From: Arachis hypogaea
Taxonomy: Eukaryota > Streptophyta > Magnoliopsida > Fabales > Fabaceae
NCBI RefSeq assembly: GCF_003086295.3
Contig: NW_027255461.1
Coordinates: forward strand, 62,001-126,000
DNA length: 64,000 nt
Direction: 5' to 3'
Shown: positions 1 through 14,400 of the stretch, one piece after another
How the letters are laid out: the number at the start of each line of letters is the position of its first letter
How positions within the stretch are numbered: the stretch's first letter is position 1
Translations under genes and position numbers: made by a program
Notes under the pieces: model-generated
Databases searched by the model: none
What the model saw: only the letters and a program-made list of their open reading frames with translations
What the model was told of the DNA's origin: nothing

Positions 1-3000
1 GTAAAAAAGAAAATAATAAATTTACAAATTTGTTGTTTACTAGATATTGTTGGACTTTATTTAAATTTTATAATGTAAAAAATAATTTAATCATATAATT
101 TAAAAATTCAAAAATAAAAAATTTAGTTTATAAAAATTTTAAATTTTTAAATAATATTTTTTATTTTTATTCACCAAAAAATGCTACACCCGGACAGTTG
201 ACTTTTTTTGCTACACATGTTCACAAATTAAGAATAAATTACTTTAAAAAATTTAAAATTTTTCAATTTTTCAATTTTTTGTATATTTTTTGAATTTTTT
301 TCTTCTATTATTAGAAAAGAATTATTTTGTTATTTTAAAAATTAAAAAATAATAAATTTACAGATTTGTTATTTACTAGATATTGCTAGACTTTATTTTA
401 TTTTTCTAATTTAAATAAAAAAATTTAATTTCATAATATAAAAATTCAAAAATAAAAAATTTAGTTTTTTAAAATTTTTAAAATTTTAAATTTTTTAAAT
501 TCTTTTTTATTTTTTATTCACCGGATAATGCTACACCTGGACACTTAACTTTTTTTGGTTGCACTTGTACACAAATTAAGAATAAATTAATTTTAAAATT
601 TTTCAATTATTTTTTTTTTGTATATTGTTAGAATTTTTATTTTTCTACTATTAGAAAAAAATTAAATTTTTTGTTTAAAAAGTAAAAAAGAAAATAATAA
701 ATTTACAAATTTGTTGTTTACTAGATATTGCTGGACTTTATTTTACTTTTCTAATATAAAAAAATAATTTAATCATATAATTTAAAAATTCAAAAATAAA
801 AATTTAGTTTATAAAAATTTTAAATTTTTTAATAATATTTTTTACTTTTTATTCACCGAAAAATGCTACCTCCGGACAGTTGACTTTTTTTGCTACACCT
901 GTTCACAAATTAAGAATAAATTACTTTAAAAAATTTAAAATTTTTCAATTTTTCTAATTTTTGTATATTGTTGGAATTTTTTCTTCTATTATTAGAAAAG
1001 AATTATTTTTTATTTTAAAAATTAAAAATAATAAATTTACAGATCTGTTATTTACTTGATATTGCTAGACTTTATTTTATTTTTCTAATTTAAATAAAAA
1101 ATTTAATCTCATAATATAAAAAAATTTAGTTATTAAAATTTTTAATTTTTTTCAAAATATTTTTTATTCACCGGATAATGGTACACCCAGACACTTGACT
1201 TTTTTTTACTACACTTGTTCACCCATTAAGAATAAATTAATTTTAAAAATTTTCAATTTTTTATTTTTTAGATATTTTTAGAATTTTTTCTTTTTGTACT
1301 ATTAGAAAAAATTTATTTTTTTGGTTAAAATTAAAAAAAATAATAAATTTATAGATCTGATGTTTACTAGATATTGTTGGACATTATTTTATTTTTCTAA
1401 TTTAGATAAAAAAATTTAATCTTATAATTTAAAAATTCAAAATTAAAAAATTTAGTTTTTTAAAATTTTTTTTATTTTTTATTCACCGGATAATGCTACA
1501 CCTGGACACTTGACTATTTTTGGTTGCACATATTCACAAATTAAGAATAAATTAATTTAAAAATTTTTCAATTATTATTTTTTTGTATATTGTTAGAATT
1601 TTTTATTTTTCTACTACTAGAGAAAAAAATTTTTTGTTTAAAAAGTAAAAAAGAAAATAATAAATTTACAAATTTGTTGTTTACTAGATATTGCTGGACT
1701 TTATTTAAATTTTATAATGTAAAAAATAATTTAATCATATAATTTAAAAATTCAAAAATAAAAAATTTAGTTTATAAAAATTTTAAATTTTTTAATAATA
1801 TTTTTTATTTTTTATTCACCAAAAAATGCTACACCCGGACAGTTGACTTTTTTTGCTACACCTGTTCACAAATTAAGAATAAATTACTTTAAAAAATTTA
1901 AAATTTTTCAATTTTTCAATTTTTTGTATATTTTTTGAATTTTTTCTTCTATTATTAGAAAAGAACTTATTTTGTTATTTTAAAAATTAAAAAATAATAA
2001 ATTTACAGATTCGTTATTTACTAGATATTGCTAGACTTTATTTTATTTTTCTAATCTAAATAAAAAAATTTAATTTCATAAAATAAAAATTCAAAAATAA
2101 AAAATTTAGTTTTTTAAAATTTTTAAATTTTTTAAATTCTTTTTTATTTTTTATTCACCGGATAATGCTACACCTGGACACTTGACTATTTTTGGTTGCA
2201 CATATTCACAAATTAAGAAAAAATTAATTTAAAATTTTTCAATTATTATTTTTTTTATATTGTTAGAATTTTTATTTTTCTACTACTAGAAAAAATTAAA
2301 TTTTTTGTTTAAAAAGTAAAAAAGAAAATAATAAATTTACAAATTTGTTGTTTACTAGATATTGCTGGACTTTATTTTACTTTTATAATATAAAAAAATA
2401 ATGTAATCATATAATTTAAAAATTCAAAAATAAAAAATTTAGTTTATAAAAATTTTAAATTTTTTAATAATATTTTTTACTTTTTATTCACCGAAAAATG
2501 CTACCTCCGCACAGTTGACTTTTTTTGCTACACCTGTTCACAAATTAAGAATAAATTACTTTAAAAAATTTAAAATTTTTAAATTTTTCTGATTTTTGTA
2601 TATTGTTGGAATTTTTTTCTTCTATTATTGGAAAAGAACTTATTTGTTTATTTTAAAAATTAAAAAATAATAAATTTACAGATCTGTTATTTACTTGGTA
2701 TTGCTAGACTTTATTTTATTTTTCTAATTTAAATAAAAAATTTAATCTCATAATATAAACAAAATTTAGTTATTAAAATTTTTAATTTTTTTCAAAATAT
2801 TTTTTATTCACCGGATAATGGTACACCCAGACACTTGACTTTTTTTACTATACTTGTTCACCCATTAAGAATAAATTAATTTTAAAATTTTCAATTTTTT
2901 ATTTTTTAGATATTTTTAGAATTTTTTCTTTTTGTACTATTAGAAAAAAATTTATTTTTTGTTTAAAATTAAAAAAAAATAATACATTTATAGATCTGAT

Positions 3001-6000
3001 GTTTACTAGATATTGTTGGACATTATTTTATTTTTCTAATTTAGATAAAAAAATTTAATCTTATAATTTAAAAATTCAAAATTAAATAATTTAGTTTTTT
3101 AAAATTTTTAAATTTTTAAATTTTTTTTATTTTTTATTCACCGGATAATGCTACACCTGGACACTTGACTATTTTTGGTTGCACATATTCACAAATTAAG
3201 AAAAATTAATTTAAAAATTTTTCAATTATTATTTTTTTGTATATTGTTAGAATTTTTTATTTTTCTACTACTAGAGAAAAAATTTTTGTTTAAAAAGTAA
3301 AAAGAAAATAATAAATTTACAAATTTGTTGTTTACTAGATATTGCTGGACTTTATTTAATTTTATAATGTAAAAAATAATTTAATCATATAATTTAAAAA
3401 TTAAAAATAAAAAATTTAGTTTATAAAAATTTTAAATTTTTTAATAATATTTTTTACTTTTTATTCACCAAAAATGCTACACCCGGACAGTTGACTATTT
3501 TTGCTACAACTGTTCACAAATTAAGAATAAATTACTTTAAAAAATTTAAAATTTTTCAATTTTTCAATTTTTTGTATATTTTTTGAATTTTTTTCTTCTA
3601 TTATTAGAAAAGAACTTATTTTGTTATTTTAAAAATTAAAAAATAATAAATTTACAGATTCGTTATTTACTAGATATTGCTAGACTTTATTTTATTTTTC
3701 TAATCTAAATAAAAAAATTTAATTTCATAAAATAAAATTCAAAATAAAAAATTTAGTTTTTTAAAATTTTAAAATTTTTAAATTTTTTAAATTCTTTTTT
3801 ATTTTTTATTCACCGGATAATGCTACATCTGGACACTTAACTTTTTTGGTTGCACTGTACACAAATTAAGAATAAATTAATTTTAAATTTTTCAATTATT
3901 TTGTTTTTTGTATATTGTTAGATTTTTATTTTTCTACTATTAGAAAAAATTAAATTTTTTGTTTAAAAAGTAAAAAAGAAAATAATAAATTTACAAATTT
4001 GTTGTTTACTAGATATTGCTGGACTTTATTTTACTTTTATAATATAAAAAAATAATGTAATCATATAATTTAAAATTCAAAAATAAAAAATTTAGTTTAT
4101 AAAAATTTTAAATTTTTTAATAATATTTTTTACTTTTTATTCACCGAAAAATGCTACCTCCGCACAGTTGACTTTTTTTGCTACACCTGTTCACAAATTA
4201 AGAATAAATTACTTTAAAAAATTTAAAATTTTTAAATTTTTCTAATTTTTGTATATTGTTGGAATTTTTTCTTCTATTATTGGAAAAGAACTTATTTGTT
4301 TATTTTAAAAATTAAAAAATAATAAATTTACAGATCTGTTATTTACTTGATATTGCTAGACTTTATTTATTTTTCTAATTTAAATAAAAAATTTAATCTC
4401 ATAATATAAACAAAATTTAGTTATTAAAATTTTTAATTTTTTTCAAAATATTTTTTATTCACCGGATAATGGTACACCCAGACACTTGACTTTTTTTACT
4501 ACACTTGTTCACCCATTAAGAATAAATTAATTTAAAAATTTTCAATTTTTTATTTTTAGATATTTTTAGAATTTTTTCTTTTGTACTATTAGAAAAAATT
4601 TATTTTTTTTGTTTAAAATTAAAAAAAAAATAATAAATTTATAGATCTGATGTTTACTAGATATTGTTGGACATTATTTTATTTTTCTAATTTAGATAAA
4701 AAATTTAATCTTATAATTTAAAAATTCAAAATTAAATAATTTAGTTTTTTAAAATTTTAAAATTTTTAAATTTTTTTTTATTTTTTATTCACCGGATAAT
4801 GCTACACCTGGACACTTGACTATTTTTGGTTGCACATATTCACAAATTAAGAAAAAATTAATTTAAAATTTTTCATTATTATTTTTTTTATATTGTTAGA
4901 ATTTTTTATTTTTCTACTATAGAAAAAATTTTTTTGTTTAAAAAGTAAAAAGAAAATAATAAATTTACAAATTTGTTGTTTACTAGATATTGCTGGACTT
5001 TATTTTACTTTTATAATAAAAAAATAATTAATCATATAATTTAAAAATTCAAAAATAAAAAATTTAGTTTATAAAAATTTTAAATTTTTTAATAATATTT
5101 TTTACTTTTTATTCACCGAAAAATGCTACTCCGACAGTTGACTTTTTTTGCTACACCTGTTCACAAATTAAGAATAAATTACTTAAAAATTTAAAATTTT
5201 AAATTTTTCTAATTTTGTATATTGTTGGAATTTTTTTCTTCTATTATTGGAAAAGAACTTATTTGTTTATTTTAAAAATTAAAAAATAATAAATTTACAG
5301 ATCTATTATTTACTTGATATTGCTAGACTTTATTTTATTTTTCTAATTTAAATAAAAAATTTAATCTCATAATATAAACAAAATTTAGTTATTAAAATTT
5401 TTAATTTTTTTCAAAATATTTTTATTCACCGGATAATGGTACACCCAGACACTTGACTTTTTTTACTACACTTGTTCACCCATTAAGAATAAATTAATTT
5501 TAAAAATTTTCAATTTTTATTTTTTAGATATTTTAGAATTTTTTATTTTTGTACTATTAGAAAAAAATTTATTTTTTTTGTTTAAAATTAAAAAAAATAA
5601 TAAATTTATAGATCTGATGTTTACTAGATATTGTTGGACATTATTTTATTTTTCTAATTTAGATAAAAAAATTTAATCTTATAATTTAAAAATTCAAAAT
5701 TAAAAATTTAGTTTTTTAAAATTTTAAAATTTTAAATTTTTTTATTTTTTATTCACCGGATAATGCTACACCTGGACACTTGACTATTTTGGTTGCATAT
5801 TCACAATTAAGAAAAATTAATTTAAAATTTTTCATTATTATTTTTTTTATATTGTTAGAATTTTTATTTTCTACTACTAGAAAAAAATTAATTTTTGTTT
5901 AAAAAGTAAAAAAGAAATAATAAATTTACAAATTTGTTGTTTACTAGATATTGCTGGACTTTATTTTACTTTATAATATAAAAAATAATGTAATCATATA

Positions 6001-6625
6001 ATTTAAAATTCAAAAATAAAAAATTTAGTTATAAAAATTTAAATTTTTAATAATATTTTTACTTTTTATTCACCGAAAAATGTACCTCCACAGTTGACTT
6101 TTGCTACACCTGTTCACAAATTAAAATAAATTACTAAAAATTAAATTATGTTAAATTTTCTATTTGAACTATTTTTTATTTTAAAAATTAAAAAATAATA
6201 AATTTACAGATCTGTTATTTACTTGATATTGCTAGACTTTATTTTATTTTTCTAATTTAAAATAAAAAATTTAATCTCATAATATAAAAAAATTTAGTTA
6301 TAAAATTTTAATTTTTTTCAAAATATTTTTTAATTCACCGGATAATGGACACCCAGACACTTACTTTTTACTACACTGTCACCCATAAGAATAAATTAAT
6401 TTAAAATTTAATTTTTTATTTTTAGATATTTTAGAATTTTTCTTTTGTACTATTAGAAAAAAATTAATTTTGTTTAAATTAAAAAATAATAAATTATAGA
6501 TCTGATGTTACTAGATATGTTGGACATTATTTTATTTTTCTAATTTAGATAAAAAAATTAATCTATAATTTAAAAATTCAAAAAATAAATTTAATTTTTT
6601 AAATTTTAAATTTTTTATTTTTTAT
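1..6625. repeat. AT-rich satellite array, pentamer HOR passing into trimer HOR
   Basis: Tandem monomers of about 315-345 bp, each starting at ATTCACC. Monomer starts read by eye are B2 169, A2 516, B1 851, C 1166, A1 1481, B2 1814, A1-like 2153, B1 2486, C 2806, A1 3136, B2 3463, A2 3808, B1 4139, C 4457, A1 4787, B1 5111, C 5424, A 5751, B1 6068, C 6333. The B2-to-B2 spacing (169, 1814, 3463) gives a five-monomer unit of 1645-1649 bp. From 4139 the order becomes B1-C-A1, a trimer of about 960-970 bp. Position 1 lies inside an A monomer, so the array continues to the left. Sequence quality falls toward the gap, with many single-base losses and a B1 copy at 6068 of only 265 bp. No gene is present. 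Confidence 0.93.
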
Positions 6626-7625
6626 NNNNNNNNNNNNNNNNNNNNNNNNNNNNNNNNNNNNNNNNNNNNNNNNNNNNNNNNNNNNNNNNNNNNNNNNNNN
6701 NNNNNNNNNNNNNNNNNNNNNNNNNNNNNNNNNNNNNNNNNNNNNNNNNNNNNNNNNNNNNNNNNNNNNNNNNNNNNNNNNNNNNNNNNNNNNNNNNNNN
6801 NNNNNNNNNNNNNNNNNNNNNNNNNNNNNNNNNNNNNNNNNNNNNNNNNNNNNNNNNNNNNNNNNNNNNNNNNNNNNNNNNNNNNNNNNNNNNNNNNNNN
6901 NNNNNNNNNNNNNNNNNNNNNNNNNNNNNNNNNNNNNNNNNNNNNNNNNNNNNNNNNNNNNNNNNNNNNNNNNNNNNNNNNNNNNNNNNNNNNNNNNNNN
7001 NNNNNNNNNNNNNNNNNNNNNNNNNNNNNNNNNNNNNNNNNNNNNNNNNNNNNNNNNNNNNNNNNNNNNNNNNNNNNNNNNNNNNNNNNNNNNNNNNNNN
7101 NNNNNNNNNNNNNNNNNNNNNNNNNNNNNNNNNNNNNNNNNNNNNNNNNNNNNNNNNNNNNNNNNNNNNNNNNNNNNNNNNNNNNNNNNNNNNNNNNNNN
7201 NNNNNNNNNNNNNNNNNNNNNNNNNNNNNNNNNNNNNNNNNNNNNNNNNNNNNNNNNNNNNNNNNNNNNNNNNNNNNNNNNNNNNNNNNNNNNNNNNNNN
7301 NNNNNNNNNNNNNNNNNNNNNNNNNNNNNNNNNNNNNNNNNNNNNNNNNNNNNNNNNNNNNNNNNNNNNNNNNNNNNNNNNNNNNNNNNNNNNNNNNNNN
7401 NNNNNNNNNNNNNNNNNNNNNNNNNNNNNNNNNNNNNNNNNNNNNNNNNNNNNNNNNNNNNNNNNNNNNNNNNNNNNNNNNNNNNNNNNNNNNNNNNNNN
7501 NNNNNNNNNNNNNNNNNNNNNNNNNNNNNNNNNNNNNNNNNNNNNNNNNNNNNNNNNNNNNNNNNNNNNNNNNNNNNNNNNNNNNNNNNNNNNNNNNNNN
7601 NNNNNNNNNNNNNNNNNNNNNNNNN
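6626..7625. other. Assembly gap of 1000 N
   Basis: An uninterrupted run of exactly 1000 N. Such a round number is normally a placeholder of unknown true size. It is flanked on both sides by the same satellite: a C monomer on the left and the inside of a B-type monomer on the right. The missing sequence is therefore almost certainly more of the array. Any open frame crossing it is an artefact. Confidence 0.98.
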
Positions 7626-10600
7626 AATTTATTCAATTATTTTTGTATATTTTTTGAATTTTTTCTTCTATTATTAGAAGAACTTATTTTGTTATTTTAA
7701 AAATTAAAAAATAATAAATTTACAGATTCGTTATTTACTAGATATTGCTAGACTTATTTTATTTTTCTAATTAAATAAAAAAATTTAATTTCATAAATAA
7801 AAATTCAAAATAAAAATTTAGTTTTTAAAATTTTTAAATTTTTTAAATTTTTTTTTATTTTTTATTCACCGGATAATGCTACACCTGGACACTTGACTAT
7901 TTTTGGTTGCACATATTCACAAATTAAGAAAATTAATTTAAAAATTTTTCAATTATTTTTTTTTTATTGTTAGAATTTTTTATTTTTCTACTACTAGAAA
8001 AAAATTAAATTTTTTGTTTAAAAAGTAAAAAAGAAAATAATAAATTTACAAATTTGTTGTTTACTAGATATTGCTGGACTTTATTTTACTTTTAATATAA
8101 AAAATAATGTAATCATATAATTTAAAAATTCAAAAATAAAAATTAGTTTATAAAAATTTTAAATTTTTTAATATATTTTTTACTTTTTATTCACCGAAAA
8201 TGCTACCTCCGCACAGTTGACTTTTTTTGCTACACCTGTTCACAAATTAAGAATAAATTACTTTAAAAAATTTAAAATTTTTAATTTTTCTATTTTTGTA
8301 TATTGTTGGAATTTTTTCTTCTATTATTGGAAAAGAACTTATTTGTTTATTTTAAAATTAAAAAATAATAATTTACAGATCTGTTATTTACTTGGTATTG
8401 CTAGACTTTATTTTATTTTTCTAATTTAAATAAAAATTAATCTCATAATATAAAAAATTTAGTTATTAAAATTTTTAATTTTTTTCAAAATATTTTTTAT
8501 TCACCGGATAATGGTACACCCAGACACTTGACTTTTTTTACTACACTTGTTCACCCATTAAGAATAAATTAATTTTAAAAATTTTCAATTTTTATTTTTT
8601 AGATATTTTTAGAATTTTTCTTTTTGTACTATTAGAAAAAATTTATTTTTTTGTTTAAAATTAAAAAAAATAATAATTTATAGATCTGATGTTTACTAGA
8701 TATTGTTGGACATTATTTTTTTTTCTAATTTAGATAAAAAATTTAATCTTATAATTTAAAAATTCAAAATTAAATAATTTAGTTTTTTAAAATTTTTAAA
8801 TTTTAAATTTTTTTTATTTTTTATTCACCGGATATGCTACACCTGGACACTTGACTATTTTTGGTTGCACATATTCACAAATTAAGAAAAATTAATTTAA
8901 AAATTTTTCAATTATTATTTTTTTGTATATTGTTAGAATTTTTTATTTTTCTACTACTAGAGAAAAAAATTTTTGTTTAAAAAGTAAAAAAGAAAATAAT
9001 AAATTTACAAATTTGTTGTTACTAGATATTGCTGGACTTTATTTAAATTTTATAATGTAAAATAATTTAATCATATAATTTAAAATTAAAAATAAAAAAT
9101 TTAGTTTATAAAAATTTTAAATTTTTAATAATATTTTTACTTTTATTCACCAAAAAATGCTACACCCGGAAGTTGACTATTTTTGCTACAATGTTCACAA
9201 ATTAAGAATAAATTACTTTAAAAAATTTAAAATTTTTCAATTTTTCAATTTTTTGTATATTTTTTGAATTTTTTCTTCTATTATTAGAAAAGAACTTATT
9301 TTGTTATTTTAAAAATTAAAAAATAATAAATTTACAGATTGTTATTTACTAGATATTGCTAGACTTTATTTTATTTTTCTAATCTAAATAAAAAAATTTA
9401 ATTTCATAAATAAAATTCAAAATAAAAATTTAGTTTTTTAAAATTTTTAAATTTTTTAAATTCTTTTTTATTTTTTATTCACCGGATAATGCTACACCTG
9501 GACACTTGACTTTTTTGGTTGCACATATTCACAAATTAAGAAAAATTAATTTAAAAATTTTTCAATTATTTTTTTTTTTATATTGTTAGAATTTTTTATT
9601 TTTCTACTATAGAAAAAAATTAAATTTTTGTTTAAAAAGTAAAAAAGAAATAATAAATTTACAAATTTGTTGTTTACTAGATATTGCTGGACTTTATTTT
9701 ACTTTTTAATATAAAAAAATAATTAATCATATAATTTAAAAATTCAAAATAAAAATTTAGTTTATAAAAATTTTAAATTTTTTAATATATTTTTTACTTT
9801 TTATTCACCGAAAAATGCTACCTCCGACAGTTGACTTTTTTTGCTACACCTGTTCACAAATTAAGAATAAATTACTTTAAAAAATTTAAAATTTTTAAAT
9901 TTTTCTATTTTTGTATATTGTTGGAATTTTTTCTTCTATTATTGAAAAGAACTTATTTTTTATTTTAAAAATTAAAAATAATAAATTTACAGATCTGTTA
10001 TTTACTTGATATTGCTAGACTTTATTTTATTTTTCTAATTTAAATAAAAAATTTAATCTCATAATATAAAAAAATTTAGTTATTAAAATTTTTAATTTTT
10101 TTCAAAATATTTTTTATTCACCGGATAATGGTACACCCAGACACTTGACTTTTTTTTACTACACTTGTTCACCCATTAAGAATAAATTAATTTTAAAAAT
10201 TTTCAATTTTTTATTTTTTAGATATTTTTAGAATTTTTTCTTTTTGTACTATTAGAAAAAAATTTATTTTTTTGTTTAAAATTAAAAAAAAATAATAAAT
10301 TTATAGATCTGATGTTTACTAGATATTGTTGGACATTATTTTATTTTTCTAATTTAGATAAAAAAATTTAATCTTATAATTTAAAAATTCAAAATTAAAA
10401 AATGTAGTTTTTTAAAATTTTTAAATTTTTAAAATTTTTTTTATTTTTTATTCACCGGATAATGCTACACCTGGACACTTGACTATTTTTGGTTGCACAT
10501 ATTCACAAATTAAGAATAAATTAATTTAAAAATTTTTCAATTATTATTTTTTTGTATATTGTTAGAATTTTTTATTTTTCTACAACTAGAGAAAAAAAAT

Positions 10601-10782
10601 TTTTGTTTAAAAAGTAAAAAAGAAAATAATAAATTTACAAATTTGTTGTTTACTAGATATTGTTGGACTTTATTTAAATTTTATAATGTAAAAAATAATT
10701 TAATCATATAATTTAAAAATTCAAAAGTAAAAAATTTAGTTTATAAAAATTTTAAATTTTTAAATAATATTTTTTATTTTTT

Positions 10783-11127
10783 ATTCACCAAAAAATGCTA
10801 CACCCGGACAGTTGACTTTTTTTGCTACACATGTTCACAAATTAAGAATAAATTACTTTAAAAAATTTAAAATTTTTCAATTTTTCAATTTTTTGTATAT
10901 TTTTTGAATTTTTTTCTTCTATTATTAGAAAAGAATTTATTTTGTTATTTTAAAAATTAAAAAATAATAAATTTACAGATTGTTATTTACTAGATATTGC
11001 TAGACTTTATTTTATTTTTCTAATTTAAATAAAAAAATTTAATTTCATAATATAAAAATCAAAAATAAAAAATTTAGTTTTTTAAAATTTTTAAAACTTT
11101 AATTTTTTAAATTCTTTTTTATTTTTT
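10783..11127. repeat. Representative B2 monomer, 345 bp
   Basis: B2 differs from B1 in three ways. The start is CACCAAAAAATGCTACACCC. The second island has lost its dyad (ACAGATTGTTATT here, ACAGATTCGTTATT or ACAGATTTGTTATT elsewhere). The 3' end is TTTAATTTCATAAT, then AAAAATTTAG and a longer A/T tract. That end leads into an A2 or A1-like monomer and never into C. Confidence 0.85.
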
Positions 11128-11463
11128 ATTCACCGGATAATGCTACACCTGGACACTTAACTTTTTTTGGTTGCACTTGTACACAAATTAAGAATAAATT
11201 AATTTTAAAATTTTTCAATTATTTTTTTTTTGTATATTGTTAGAATTTTTATTTTTCTACTATTAGAAAAAAATTAAATTTTTTGTTTAAAAAGTAAAAA
11301 AGAAAATAATAAATTTACAAATTTGTTGTTTACTAGATATTGCTGGACTTTATTTTACTTTTCTAATATAAAAAAATAATTTAATCATATAATTTAAAAA
11401 TTCAAAAATAAAAAGTTTAGTTTATAAAAATTTTAAATTTTTTAATAATATTTTTTACTTTTT
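11128..11463. repeat. Representative A2 monomer, 336 bp
   Basis: A2 resembles A1 but reads GGACACTTAACTTTTTTTGG, then TTGCACTTGTACACAAATT. TTGACT is thus replaced by TTAACT, and the second half-site is GTACAC. The second island keeps ACAAATTTGT. A2 always follows B2 and is followed by B1, or by a B in the right-hand dimer zone. Confidence 0.85.
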
Positions 11464-14400
11464 ATTCACCGAAAAATGCTACCTCCGGACAGTTGACTTT
11501 TTTTGCTACACCTGTTCACAAATTAAGAATAAATTACTTTAAAAAATTTAAAATTTTTCAATTTTTCTAATTTTTGTATATTGTTGGAATTTTTTCTTCT
11601 ATTATTAGAAAAGAATTTATTTTTTTATTTTAAAAATTAAAAAGTAATAAATTTACAGATCTGTTATTTACTTGATATTGCTAGACTTTATTTTATTTTT
11701 CTAATTTAAATAAAAAATTTAATCTCATAATATAAAAAAATTTAGTTATTAAAATTTTTAATTTTTTCAAAATATTTTTTATTCACCGGATAATGGTACA
11801 CCCAGACACTTGACTTTTTTTTACTACACTTGTTCACCCATTAAGAATAAATTAATTTTAAAAATTTTCAATTTTTTATTTTTTAGATATTTTTAGAATT
11901 TTTTCTTTTTGTACTATTAGAAAAAAATTTATTTTTTTGTTTAAAATTAAAAAAAATAATAAATTTATAGATCTGATGTTTACTAGATATTGTTGGACAT
12001 TATTTTATTTTTCTAATTTAGATAAAAAAATTTAATCTTATAATTTAAAAATTCAAAATTAAAAAATTTAGTTTTTTTAAATTTTTTTTTATTTTTTATT
12101 CACCGGATAATGCTACACCTGGACACTTGACTATTTTTGGTTGCACATATTCACAAATTAAGAATAAATTAATTTAAAAATTTTTCAATTATTATTTTTT
12201 TGTATATTGTTAGAATTTTTTATTTTTCTACTACTAGAGAAAAAAATTTTTTGTTTAAAAAGTAAAAAAGAAAATAATAAATTTACAAATTTGTTGTTTA
12301 CTAGATATTGCTGGACTTTATTTAAATTTTATAATGTAAAAAATAATTTAATCATATAATTTAAAAATTCAAAAATAAAAATTTAGTTTATAAAAATTTT
12401 AAATTTTTTAATAATATTTTTTATTTTTATTCACCAAAAAATGCTACACCCGGACAGTTGACTTTTTTTGCTACACCTGTTCACAAATTAAGAATAAATT
12501 ACTTTAAAAAATTTAAAATTTTTCAATTTTTCAATTTTTTGTATATTTTTTGAATTTTTTTCTTCTATTATTAGAAAAGAACTTATTTTGTTATTTTAAA
12601 AATTAAAAAATAATAAATTTACAGATTCGTTATTTACTAGATATTGCTAGACTTTATTTTATTTTTCTAATCTAAATAAAAAAATTTAATTTCATAAATA
12701 AAAATTCAAAAATAAAAAATTTAGTTTTTTAAAATTTTTAAATTTTTTAAATTCTTTTTTATTTTTTATTCACCGGATAATGCTACACCTGGACACTTGA
12801 CTTTTTTGGTTGCACATATTCACAAATTAAGAAAAATTAATTTAAAAATTTTTCAATTATTTTTTTTTTTATATTGTTAGAATTTTTATTTTTCTACTAC
12901 TAGAAAAAAATTAAATTTTTTGTTTAAAAAGTAAAAAAGAAAATAATAAATTTACAAATTTGTTGTTTACTAGATATTGCTGGACTTTATTTTACTTTTA
13001 TAATATAAAAAAATAATGTAATCATATAATTTAAAAATTCAAAAATAAAAAATTTAGTTTATAAAAATTTTAAATTTTTTAATAATATTTTTTACTTTTT
13101 ATTCACCGAAAAATGCTACCTCCGCACAGTTGACTTTTTTTGCTACACCTGTTCACAAATTAAGAATAAATTACTTTAAAAAATTTAAAATTTTTAAATT
13201 TTTCTATTTTTGTATATTGTTGGAATTTTTTTCTTCTATTATTGGAAAAGAACTTATTTGTTTATTTTAAAAATTAAAAAATAATAAATTTACAGATCTG
13301 TTATTTACTTGTATTGCTAGACTTTATTTTATTTTTCTAATTTAAATAAAAAATTTAATCTCATAATATAAACAAAATTTAGTTATTAAAATTTTTAATT
13401 TTTTTCAAAATATTTTTTATTCACCGGATAATGGTACACCCAGACACTTGACTTTTTTTTACTACACTTGTTCACCCATTAAGAATAAATTAATTTTAAA
13501 AATTTTCAATTTTTTATTTTTTAGATATTTTTAGAATTTTTTCTTTTTGTACTATTAGAAAAAAATTTATTTTTTTGTTTAAAATTAAAAAAAAATAATA
13601 AATTTATAGATCTGATGTTTACTAGATATTGTTGGACATTATTTTATTTTTCTAATTTAGATAAAAAAATTTAATCTTATAATTTAAAAATTCAAAATTA
13701 AAAATTTAGTTTTTTAAAATTTTTAAATTTTTAAATTTTTTTTATTTTTTATTCACCGGATAATGCTACACCTGGACACTTGACTATTTTTGGTTGCACA
13801 TATTCACAAATTAAGAATAAATTAATTTAAAAATTTTTCAATTATTATTTTTTTGTATATTGTTAGAATTTTTTATTTTTCTACACTAGAGAAAAAAAAT
13901 TTTTGTTTAAAAAGTAAAAAAGAAAATAATAAATTTACAAATTTGTTGTTTACTAGATATTGTTGGACTTTATTTAAATTTTATAATGTAAAAAATAATT
14001 TAATCATATAATTTAAAAATTCAAAAATAAAAAATTTAGTTTATAAAAATTTTAAATTTTTAATAATATTTTTTATTTTTATTCACCAAAAAATGCTACA
14101 CCCGGACAGTTGACTTTTTTTGCTACACTGTTCACAAATTAAGAATAAATTACTTTAAAAATTTAAAATTTTTCAATTTTTCAATTTTTGTATATTTTTT
14201 GAATTTTTTTCTTCTATTATTAGAAAAGAATTATTTTGTTATTTTAAAAATTAAAAAATAATAAATTTACAGATTGTTATTTACTAGATATTGCTAGACT
14301 TTATTTTATTTTTCTAATTTAAATAAAAAAATTTAATTTCATAATATAAAAATTCAAAAATAAAAATTTAGTTTTTTAAAATTTTTAAATTTTAATTTTT

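Noticed and set aside
6599..7636. Long minus-strand open frame across the gap
   Set aside because: Almost all of it is N. It is an artefact of translating the placeholder.
8217..8429. Open frames of about 60-76 codons in the satellite (also at 23345, 27286, 38315, 39294, 41590, 48448, 49756, 52364 and 57292)
   Set aside because: Most begin at the TTG of the TTGACT motif, and none has a plant-like start context. They recur with the repeat period, encode only Phe/Ile/Lys/Asn-rich low-complexity sequence, and are broken in neighbouring copies by single-base indels.
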